A stretch of 11,080 bases of DNA. Source: Planctomycetota bacterium (GTDB lineage Bacteria > Planctomycetota > Planctomycetia > Pirellulales > Pirellulaceae). Positions 5,394 to 11,080 of the stretch are shown here, one piece after another. Below the pieces are notes generated by a model that was not told the origin of the DNA, did not search any database, and worked only from the letters and a program-made list of their open reading frames with translations. A program made the position numbers and the translations under genes. Where the stretch lies: assembly GCA_019347795.1 (NCBI GenBank), contig JAHWKS010000082.1:1-11080 (forward strand), in the 5' to 3' direction. Each line of letters begins with the position of its first letter. The stretch's first letter is position 1.

Positions 5394-7486
5394 CCCGCCA
5401 TCTCGCCTTTTGCGGTCCACGGCTCGATCTGGCGCAGCTTTTTGCTCGCCAAGGCGGCGTAGCAGTCCGGGAGGTCGAACTTCTTCAGCACGGCGGGGAG
5501 GAGCGAGGAGAGGGGCCAGTTGTAGACTTCGGTTCCTGCGATGTCGCCGTAGGAGGTCAGAGCGTGCTTGAGCGTTACCTGGCGGACGTGCGGCGAAACG
5601 AGGGCCGCGAATGTCGCGGGGATTGTGCCCCAGCCCTTGCCCGCCAGGTGTACCGGCGTGTGGTTGTACTGGGCGAGCCAGTCCAGCACGCGGAGCAGGT
5701 CGTGGACGCGCTGGCCGACGTAGGGACGGTCGAGCATCAGGCCGTGGATGGCGTAAAAGTAGTCGCAGCCGTAGGGCTGGAGGAACGTGTCCTGGCCGCA
5801 GGTGTTGGGACGGGACTCGCCGATGCCCCGCAGGTCACAGGCGAACAGCTCGACCGCATCGTCGCCGTCGAGCAACTCGCGGATCAGCGGCTCGTTGCGG
5901 AGCTCATCGTCGGCCGAGTGGTGGGAAACGTAGAGAATCGCTCCGCCTTGCCCTTGCGGCGGACGGGAGTAGTGCCGCTCGTCGGAGAGGCGATACACTA
6001 GCGTTTCGATGTCCGGCTCCGTCTGCAAGGCGTACGTCGTCACGTATCGGCGGGGATAATCGCGCGGCGGCAGCGGCCGGAGAATCCGATATCGCGGCCG
6101 GCCCCCCTTTGCCGGGAGCTTCAAGACCTCCCGCACGGCTTGAACGAGCGCGTCGCCGGCGACGCGGCCGCGCGACGCGGCCAGTTGTTCGGCCGACTCG
6201 CGAGTGTAGGAGAAGACCGTGCGCGGCTTCATCGGGGCGACTTGCCCCTGCGGGGTGCACCAGAGCGTCTCGTCCTTCTCAATCGTCAGCTCCGGCTCCG
6301 CGGCCGCGTCGGAGACGCCGGTGACGCGATTGAAGAAGCGGTACATCGCCGCGCGGGTCTGCTGCGAGTAGCCGTGATAGTCGCCGCCGATGTGGAGCGC
6401 GACGTTCTCTTCGGCCCCGAGTTTCTCGTAGAGCCGCTGCAGCCGGCGATGGGTCTCCTCGGCGCCGCGGGCGTCGAAGTAGTCTTTCTCCTGGGCCAGG
6501 ATGACGACCGGCTTGGGCGCCATCGCCGCGAGGAAGTCGGCGTGGTCCAAGCCCAGCGCGAGCGCCCGCGGCGGGCATTGCTCGGTGTCTTGCGGCAACT
6601 CGTTCTCAAGATTGCGACGGAAGGTGGTCACGAAGCACGCGGGAGCGGCCATCGTCCACCGCGGCTCGACGCCGCACAGCCAGGTGGTCATCGTGCCGCC
6701 GCCGGAGTTGCCGGTCACGCCGACGTGATTCGGATCCACCTCGTCGCGAGAGAGCAGGTAGTCCAGCGCCCGCACGCCGTCCCACGCCCGCCACGTTCCG
6801 AGGAATTCGCCTACCAGGAACTGCTGATTGCCGGCCATCAAATGCTCCCGCACGCCGGGCCCCAACCGCGAGTGCAGCTCCTCGTCGGGATACTGCACTC
6901 GCTCGCCTTGGCCGATCGGATCGTAGATGAGCACGACGTAGCCCATCTTCGCCAGCCCCTGCGAAAACGCTTGATACGCCTCGGCCGCCTTGCCGTTGTG
7001 ACTGTGCCCGCACGTACCGATTACGCCCGGCATCGGCCCGCGGCGCCCCGTGGGGACGTAGAGGTTAGCCGTCACCGGGAAGTCGGGCCGGCTGTAGAAG
7101 ATGACTTTCTCGATCCGGTAGCCGTCCCGCTCGACGATGCCGGTGACCTTCGCATCGAGCGGCGTCCGCTCCGGGAAGGGGCCGAAGCTTTCGCGGATCT
7201 TCGCCTGCACGTCCCGCACATATTGCTCGGCGTCTTCCCGCGTTTTGATCGCCGCCAGGCGCCGGAGGTTCTCGGCCTCGATCCGGCGGAGGCGGGCCTC
7301 GAAGAACTCCTGCATCATCCGCGGGAAGCGGTTGAGCGGGGCGAGGCCGCTTTCGTCGCTCGACCACGCTCGCGGCGAGGTCATCGGATGCGCCGCCGCC
7401 ACGGCGCCCGCCGCAGCCAGGCGCATCCACTCCCGCCGCGAAGACAGACAACGATCGCGTCGGCGCGTTATCCGCTGTACTTTCAT
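5390..7486 (-). CDS. Tat-exported alpha/beta hydrolase (acetyl xylan esterase-like) with a second degenerate hydrolase lobe
   Basis: The 698-residue protein begins with a twin-arginine signal: SRREWM at 16-21, then an Ala-rich hydrophobic stretch to about 33. It is therefore probably exported folded to the periplasm. The first alpha/beta hydrolase domain, about 100-390, has the nucleophile elbow GNSGGG with S261, an acid candidate D335 or D338 in EKDYFDARG, and catalytic histidine H371 in GDYHGYS. The GTCGHS stretch at 157-162 probably belongs to the oxyanion-hole region. The layout resembles the acetyl xylan esterase/Abhydrolase_7 group, so ester cleavage on acetylated polysaccharide is plausible, but the substrate cannot be read from sequence. 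A second hydrolase-like lobe, about 465-690, keeps DLRGIGES (551-558), but its elbow reads LAGKGWGT at 614-621 with glycine 618 in the serine position, so it is probably inactive. ATG 7486 is needed for the Tat signal; its ribosome site is weak. Confidence 0.92.
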   Translation of the reverse strand: MKVQRITRRRDRCLSSRREWMRLAAAGAVAAAHPMTSPRAWSSDESGLAPLNRFPRMMQEFFEARLRRIEAENLRRLAAIKTREDAEQYVRDVQAKIRESFGPFPERTPLDAKVTGIVERDGYRIEKVIFYSRPDFPVTANLYVPTGRRGPMPGVIGTCGHSHNGKAAEAYQAFSQGLAKMGYVVLIYDPIGQGERVQYPDEELHSRLGPGVREHLMAGNQQFLVGEFLGTWRAWDGVRALDYLLSRDEVDPNHVGVTGNSGGGTMTTWLCGVEPRWTMAAPACFVTTFRRNLENELPQDTEQCPPRALALGLDHADFLAAMAPKPVVILAQEKDYFDARGAEETHRRLQRLYEKLGAEENVALHIGGDYHGYSQQTRAAMYRFFNRVTGVSDAAAEPELTIEKDETLWCTPQGQVAPMKPRTVFSYTRESAEQLAASRGRVAGDALVQAVREVLKLPAKGGRPRYRILRPLPPRDYPRRYVTTYALQTEPDIETLVYRLSDERHYSRPPQGQGGAILYVSHHSADDELRNEPLIRELLDGDDAVELFACDLRGIGESRPNTCGQDTFLQPYGCDYFYAIHGLMLDRPYVGQRVHDLLRVLDWLAQYNHTPVHLAGKGWGTIPATFAALVSPHVRQVTLKHALTSYGDIAGTEVYNWPLSSLLPAVLKKFDLPDCYAALASKKLRQIEPWTAKGEMAG

Positions 7487-7534
7487 CTTTGATGTTCCGC
7501 CAGAAGGCGTTAGCTCAAGAGGTTTGCCTCAACG

Positions 7535-7563
7535 AGTCTAACCTAAGGCGGCGCAGACGACAA
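7535..7563 (-). promoter_or_regulatory. Weak candidate promoter of the Tat hydrolase
   Basis: On the minus strand TTGTCG (7563-7558) and TAGACT (7540-7535) are separated by 17 nt, each matching consensus at 4 of 6 positions. The start would fall about 40 nt before the hydrolase ATG. The -35 hexamer is identical to that proposed for dxr. The match is weak and could be chance. Confidence 0.25.
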
Positions 7564-7617
7564 AGCTTCCGCCGCGACGTCGGCTGCCAGAATTAGCAGG
7601 CCGCTGTATTTTTCGCC

Positions 7618-7623
7618 TATAAT
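7618..7623 (+). promoter_or_regulatory. Perfect -10 box (TATAAT) placed for leaderless transcription
   Basis: TATAAT ends 6 nt before the ATG at 7630. Transcription starting 7 nt after the -10 box would begin exactly on that A, giving a leaderless mRNA. The -35 is poor; TTAGCA at 7593-7598 with a 19-nt spacer is the best match. No Shine-Dalgarno can exist in so short a leader. Confidence 0.5.
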
Positions 7624-7629
7624 GGCCAC

Positions 7630-7719
7630 ATGCTCAAACTAACCCTCCGCGACCTATTCGCCGTCGTTACCATCGCCACAATTCTCGTTGCGTGGTGGGT
7701 GGACCTAGCGCACTACTGA
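7630..7719 (+). CDS. 29-residue single-pass membrane peptide (planctomycete 'RDLF...WW' type)
   Basis: ATG 7630 to TGA 7717-7719 encodes a 29-residue peptide. It starts MLKLTLRDLF, continues as one hydrophobic helix (about residues 9-23, AVVTIATILVAWW) and ends VDLAHY. The basic N-terminus (K3, R7) and the aromatic WW at the far end fit a single membrane span with the N-terminus inside. The pattern '(S/T)LRDLFxLT...V...WW' is one I recall as recurrent at the start of short planctomycete membrane proteins, which is the main reason to believe such a short frame. A perfect TATAAT lies 6 nt upstream. It converges on the coiled-coil gene with a 9-nt gap. Function is unknown; it could be a standalone small membrane protein or a remnant of a longer relative. 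Confidence 0.65.
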   Translation: MLKLTLRDLFAVVTIATILVAWWVDLAHY

Positions 7720-7728
7720 CGCAAGACC

Positions 7729-9147
7729 TCACGCCGCGGCGAGAGAGTGCGCGAGGGCATCTTGAAGGCGGCGATGGAGGTCGCGGCGCTCCTGGCGCCA
7801 GGTTGCTTCGGCCTCCTGGAAGCGTCGCTCCTGGCGGTCCAGCTCCTGCTCTCGGGAAACGAGCATCGCCGCTTGCTGCTCGATCTCGCGATGCCGGGCC
7901 GCCGCCCATTGCTCCAGCTCGTCGCGCTGCGCGCGGAGCTTCGCTTGCTGCTGAGCGAGGCGCTGCGAGAGCGACTCGACTTCCTCCTTCTGCTGCGCCA
8001 GCGCTGCCGACTCGCGACGGGAATGCTCGCTGAGCTTCCGCCGGGCCTCGGCCAGCGAGTGTGTGAGAGCCGCCGGTGGATGGGCGCCCTGCAGCGCGAG
8101 CCAAAGCTGGTCGATGGCCAGCCGCAATTCCAATGTCTCGCTGTGGGTCTGCATCGTTTCCGCATGCAGCGCCTCGAGAGCGGACCGCCGCTGCTCGAGC
8201 TGCGCGGCGCGGCGGGCGAGCGCCTCGCGGCGGCGGCTCCACTTCGCCGTGGCTTCGCGGCTTCGCTCCTGCCAGGCCGCGTTCTGCTCGGCGGCGCGGC
8301 GGGCCCATTCCGAGCGTTCTTCCACCAGCCGGCGGCGCTCCGCTTCCAGCTCCGCCTGCAACTCCTCTTGCAGTCGCTCGGCCTCCTCCAGCCGCAATCG
8401 CCGCGACTCCAATTCTGCGCCTGCCTCATCGGTTCGGCGGCGAGTCGTGAGACGCCTCTCCTGGGCATCCAGGGCCGCGCGATTTCGCTCCAAGTTGGCC
8501 GCCGCCAGGGCGAGCATGTCCTGGGTGGCCTGCGCCTCCGCGTGCAGCCGCTGCCGGGCGGCGGCGAGGGCGTCGTCTCCTTGGCGTCGCTCCTCGGCGG
8601 CCTCCCGATCGCGGGATTGATGAGCCTGCGTTTCGCGGTGAAGCTGCGCCTCCCATTTTCGGAGGGCGGCTTGTTTCTCGCGAATCTCCGCCTCGCGAGC
8701 CGCCAGAACCCGCTCCCGCCCGGCGGCTTCCTTCTCCGCCGCTTCCGCCAGCGCCGCGACGCGCGCGGCTTGCTCGTCCAGCGATTTCGAGCGAGCGGCG
8801 AGCTCCGTCTCGGCCTGCTCCAGCTCGCGCGTTTGCTCGCGGAGCCAGAGCCGGGCGGCGCGGACTTCGCTGTCCATCTCGGCGGCGTCGGCGTTGAATT
8901 GGGCCTCGCGACGGTCCAGCTCCTGCTGCCGATGTTGCAATCGCTCCCCAAGCTGCGCAGCTTGCGTCTGCAACTGCATCTCCGCATGTTGCGGACTTCG
9001 CCCCGCCGCCGCCATCGCCGTCTCCTGCGGCGCCGCCGCGACGCTCATTTCCGCCGGTCGAGGCGTCGAAGTGTGAGCGCCGGCCGCCTTGCCATGAGGC
9101 GGATCAACACGGGTGGCGACTGCCTCAGGGGTGGCTCCTTTGCTCAT
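7729..9147 (-). CDS. Long coiled-coil protein of unknown function
   Basis: The 472-residue protein is almost entirely Ala/Glu/Arg/Gln-rich heptad sequence. Residues 1-55 are Ala/Pro/Thr-rich and probably disordered. Coiled coil runs from about 56 to 330 and again from about 373 to 464. A break at about 337-372 (ETLELRLAIDQLW, then a PPAALTHSL stretch) has a Trp/Pro-containing, less repetitive sequence that may be a conserved hinge or partner site. There is no signal peptide, membrane span, Walker motif or other catalytic motif, so it is probably a cytoplasmic filament or scaffold. Superficial matches to SMC or myosin would come from composition alone. I chose ATG 9147 because GAGGAG lies 4 nt upstream; a TTG at 9201 would add 18 residues without a ribosome site. 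It is divergent from the thymidine phosphorylase gene and convergent with the small membrane peptide. Confidence 0.82.
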   Translation of the reverse strand: MSKGATPEAVATRVDPPHGKAAGAHTSTPRPAEMSVAAAPQETAMAAAGRSPQHAEMQLQTQAAQLGERLQHRQQELDRREAQFNADAAEMDSEVRAARLWLREQTRELEQAETELAARSKSLDEQAARVAALAEAAEKEAAGRERVLAAREAEIREKQAALRKWEAQLHRETQAHQSRDREAAEERRQGDDALAAARQRLHAEAQATQDMLALAAANLERNRAALDAQERRLTTRRRTDEAGAELESRRLRLEEAERLQEELQAELEAERRRLVEERSEWARRAAEQNAAWQERSREATAKWSRRREALARRAAQLEQRRSALEALHAETMQTHSETLELRLAIDQLWLALQGAHPPAALTHSLAEARRKLSEHSRRESAALAQQKEEVESLSQRLAQQQAKLRAQRDELEQWAAARHREIEQQAAMLVSREQELDRQERRFQEAEATWRQERRDLHRRLQDALAHSLAAA

Positions 9148-9151
9148 TGCT

Positions 9152-9157
9152 CTCCTC
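9152..9157 (-). promoter_or_regulatory. Shine-Dalgarno that fixes the coiled-coil start
   Basis: On the minus strand GAGGAG ends 4 nt before ATG 9147-9145. It favours this start over the upstream in-frame TTG at 9201. Confidence 0.6.
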
Positions 9158-9167
9158 GCCGTTAAGC

Positions 9168-9197
9168 TTGGCGTACCCCGCAATCTTTCCCTATCCT
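9168..9197 (+). promoter_or_regulatory. Weak candidate promoter for the phosphorylase gene
   Basis: TTGGCG (9168-9173) and TATCCT (9192-9197), 18 nt apart, each match consensus at 4 of 6 positions. They sit in the 176-bp divergent gap before GTG 9324. The same gap holds a CCTGC/GCAGG inverted repeat (9195-9199 with 9217-9222). Neither element is strong evidence. Confidence 0.2.
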
Positions 9198-9323
9198 GCA
9201 AAATCGGCGAAACCGCGCAGGAAAGTTGAGCGGAAACGAACCCGCTTCGCCGGCGCGGGTATGCTGTACGACGATTTGCCGAAGCGTCGGCGACGCTCGT
9301 CGCCTCAACCGATCCTCCCTACC

Positions 9324-10628
9324 GTGAATGCCGCTCACATCATCGCCCGGAAACGGGATGGACTTCCGCTCACCGACGAGGAGATTACGTGGTTCCTGGA
9401 CGGCTTTGTGCGGCAGGAGGTGGCGGACTACCAGATGTCGGCCTTGGCGATGGCGATCCTGCTGCGCGGGATGGACGATCGCGAAACCGCCACGCTCACG
9501 CGGCGGATGCTCGAGTCGGGCGTGACGCTCTCGTGGCCGGAGTCCGCCGGATGCTACGTCGATAAACATTCCACCGGCGGCGTGGGGGATAAGATCTCGC
9601 TGGTGCTGGCGCCGCTCCTGGCGTGCTGCGAGCTGCGCGTGCCGATGATCTCCGGCCGGGGGCTTGGCGCCACGGGAGGCACGCTCGACAAGCTGGAGTC
9701 GATCCCCGGCTTTCGCACGGACCTGAGCCTCGAGGAGATTCGCCGCCTGACCGACACGGTGGGCTGCGTGATCACCGGCGCCAGCGAGGAACTGGCGCCG
9801 GCCGACCGCAAGCTCTACGCGTTGCGGGACGTGACGGCCACGGTCGAATCGATCCCGCTGATCACCGCCAGCATCATGAGCAAGAAGCTCGCGGAGGGGC
9901 TTGATGCGCTCGTGCTGGATGTGAAGCACGGCTCGGGGGCCTTTATGAAGACGCTCGAAGACGCCCGGCGCCTGGCCCGTTCGCTGGCCTCGGTAGGTGC
10001 GCGGATGGGCGTGAAGACGACGGCCCTGGTGAGCGACATGAATCAGCCGACGGGGCGGATGGCCGGCAACGCGGTGGAAGTGAACGAGGCGCTGGAGACG
10101 CTTGCCGGCGCCGGTCCGGAGGACGTGCGGGAGTTGACGCTGGCCTTGGGCGCCGAGTTGCTCGTCGCGGCAAATCGGGCGCAGTCGCGGGATGAAGCCC
10201 GCACGCGGTTGTCGGCGGAACTCGACAGCGGCAATGCCCTGCAGAAGTTCCGCCAGATGGTCCACGCCCAAGGCGGCAACCTCGATGCTCCGCGTCCGGT
10301 CGCCCCGCAGTCGGTGATCCTCGCGGAGCAAAGCGGCTACGTGGCCGCCATCGACGCCGGCCGGCTCGGCGCGGCAATCGTGGAGCTCGGCGGCGGCCGC
10401 AAGAAGGTCGGCGACATGGTGGACCACTCCGTCGGCCTGGAGATGCGAGTCCGCCGCGGCGACGCCATCGAAGCCGGTCAGCCGCTCGTGCGAATCTTCG
10501 CTAAACCTGCGGACGCGGAGGGCATACGCGCCGCCGTCCGACAGGCGATCGCCATCGGCGATTCACCCCCGCAGCCGTTGCCGCTGATCGTCGAGCGGAT
10601 TGACGGCGCCGATCCGCCAATCGCGTGA
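9324..10628 (+). CDS. deoA: Thymidine / pyrimidine-nucleoside phosphorylase
   Basis: This enzyme cleaves thymidine (or uridine, if Pdp-like) with phosphate to the free base and (deoxy)ribose 1-phosphate in cytoplasmic nucleoside salvage. From GTG 9324 it is 434 residues, matching E. coli DeoA (440) and Bacillus Pdp (about 433), and it opens MNAAHIIARKRDG as family members do. ATG 9261 would add 21 atypical residues. The phosphate-binding KHSTGGVGDK is at 81-90 and the family signature SGRGLGATGGTLDKLE at 110-125. Base-binding R168, S183 and K187 correspond to E. coli R171, S186 and K190. DVKHGSGAFM is at 199-208, and the C-terminal domain shows GGGRKKVGD at 356-364. A116 stands where E. coli, Bacillus and human enzymes have histidine (E. 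coli H85). No ribosome site is evident before either start. deoA versus pdp cannot be settled from sequence. No other deo gene is adjacent. Confidence 0.95.
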   Translation: MNAAHIIARKRDGLPLTDEEITWFLDGFVRQEVADYQMSALAMAILLRGMDDRETATLTRRMLESGVTLSWPESAGCYVDKHSTGGVGDKISLVLAPLLACCELRVPMISGRGLGATGGTLDKLESIPGFRTDLSLEEIRRLTDTVGCVITGASEELAPADRKLYALRDVTATVESIPLITASIMSKKLAEGLDALVLDVKHGSGAFMKTLEDARRLARSLASVGARMGVKTTALVSDMNQPTGRMAGNAVEVNEALETLAGAGPEDVRELTLALGAELLVAANRAQSRDEARTRLSAELDSGNALQKFRQMVHAQGGNLDAPRPVAPQSVILAEQSGYVAAIDAGRLGAAIVELGGGRKKVGDMVDHSVGLEMRVRRGDAIEAGQPLVRIFAKPADAEGIRAAVRQAIAIGDSPPQPLPLIVERIDGADPPIA

Positions 10629-10689
10629 TCACAGCGGTCAAGCGCCGCTTCGCCGGTGGGCGGTTACGTTGAAGCCGCGCGGATAGGAT

Positions 10690-10741
10690 GCCCCGGCGCT
10701 AGGCTGGGTTTTATTTTCTCAGTCGGGGCGCTTAGCGCTGG
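10690..10741. terminator. Possible hairpin in the convergent gap after the phosphorylase gene
   Basis: CCGGCGCTA (10693-10701) can pair with TAGCGCTGG (10733-10741) over 9 bp with one G-U pair. GCCCCG (10690-10695) and CGGGGC (10724-10729) offer a competing 6-bp stem. The loop carries TTTTATTTT at 10709-10717. The T-rich stretch lies inside the loop rather than after the stem, so this is not a classic intrinsic terminator. The convergent location is the main argument. Confidence 0.3.
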
Positions 10742-10794
10742 CGCATGATGAACCCGCCGAAGGGCGATCCTCCGGGCTGCGGTTCGTGGTGGGG

Positions 10795-11080
10795 CTAGTA
10801 CCCGTAGCCGTAGGTCACAGGGCCGTAGTACGTGTAGCCGTATGCGCCATAGTGGGGCCACGTGTAGTAATGGGCAGGGTATACGAACCCCGGAGAAGGC
10901 ACGTAACCAGCGACGGGGTAAGTATCCCCTGAATACCAGGGCGAGGCGTAAAAGCTGTAGTACGGCTGATACCGCCAGCGATACGATCCGTAATAGACGC
11001 CGTAGTAATAGTACCCGGGCCAGGCGGCGTTTCGGGCGGCCGTCGTGTTGGATCTTTTCGCGTAGACGGCTGCGGCGGCG
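10795..11080 (-). CDS. Tyr-rich small secreted protein (N-terminus off window)
   Basis: The minus-strand frame is open from the right edge to TAG at 10797-10795, about 95 codons. The first visible residues, AAAAVYA followed by KRSNTT, look like the end of a signal peptide, so only the start of that signal is probably missing. The remainder is extremely Tyr-rich (about 30 of 95 residues) with Gly, Pro, Trp and His, in motifs such as WPGYYYYGVYYGS and a YGYTYYGP-VTYGYGY tail. No catalytic motif is visible. The composition recalls the Tyr-rich tail of the protein at 1-950, but I see no alignable domain shared with it. A cell-surface or envelope structural role is a guess. It is convergent with the phosphorylase gene. 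Confidence 0.72.
   Translation of the reverse strand, partial: AAAAVYAKRSNTTAARNAAWPGYYYYGVYYGSYRWRYQPYYSFYASPWYSGDTYPVAGYVPSPGFVYPAHYYTWPHYGAYGYTYYGPVTYGYGY

Noticed and set aside
6140..7492. A 450-residue plus-strand frame opposite the Tat hydrolase
   Set aside because: It is a shadow of a gene with clear catalytic motifs on the minus strand; its content is Arg/Val/His-rich with no recognisable motif.
7747..9165. A 472-residue open frame on the plus strand opposite the coiled-coil gene
   Set aside because: It is the antisense of GC-rich heptad codons (Glu/Arg/Gln/Ala codons read as Leu/Ala/Arg). It has no ribosome site, and its leucine- and arginine-rich content resembles no protein. The minus-strand frame has an SD and a coherent coiled coil.
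1..11080. Mobile island, defence system, biosynthetic cluster or CRISPR locus
   Set aside because: There is no integrase, transposase, nuclease, toxin-antitoxin pair, carrier-protein gene or regularly spaced repeat array, and composition and gene content look like ordinary chromosome.

Overview
The window is GC-rich and gene-dense and looks like a chromosomal piece of a planctomycete, probably close to Pirellulales. That placement is an inference. It rests on a very large multi-PDZ RseP next to dxr, a Tat-exported two-lobed alpha/beta hydrolase, tyrosine-rich small secreted proteins, and a 29-residue membrane peptide of the 'RDLF...WW' kind. I see no rRNA, tRNA, CRISPR array, transposase, integrase or phage gene, and nothing that marks a mobile island.

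Layout. Positions 1-950 (minus) hold most of a secreted protein whose C-terminus lies off the left edge: signal peptide, Ala/Asp/Val-rich linker, two 37-residue aromatic repeats and a Tyr/Asn/Gly tail. A 348-bp divergent intergenic region follows, with a striking inverted repeat at 1084-1150 and a good sigma-70-like promoter at 1196-1224. Positions 1299-5393 (plus) form a tight three-gene operon: dxr (MEP isoprenoid pathway), rseP (site-2 protease with four PDZ-like domains) and a HAD-superfamily hydrolase. The junctions are 2 and 1 nt, and Shine-Dalgarno sequences are absent or poor. The HAD stop overlaps the stop of the opposite-strand gene at 5390-7486, a Tat-signal alpha/beta hydrolase with a second, apparently inactive lobe.

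Positions 7487-7629 are a divergent promoter region with a perfect TATAAT placed so that transcription would begin on the ATG of the 29-residue membrane peptide (7630-7719, plus). This peptide converges on a long coiled-coil protein (7729-9147, minus). A divergent gap leads to a thymidine/pyrimidine-nucleoside phosphorylase (9324-10628, plus) that lacks a conserved active-site histidine. The right edge holds the mature part of another tyrosine-rich secreted protein (10795-11080, minus), which runs off the window.

Functionally this is mostly housekeeping (isoprenoid precursors, envelope proteolysis, nucleoside salvage) plus lineage-specific exported or structural proteins. I found no convincing new multi-gene system. 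The best leads are the leaderless 29-residue membrane peptide, the altered catalytic residues in three enzymes, the enlarged RseP, and the inverted repeat upstream of dxr.
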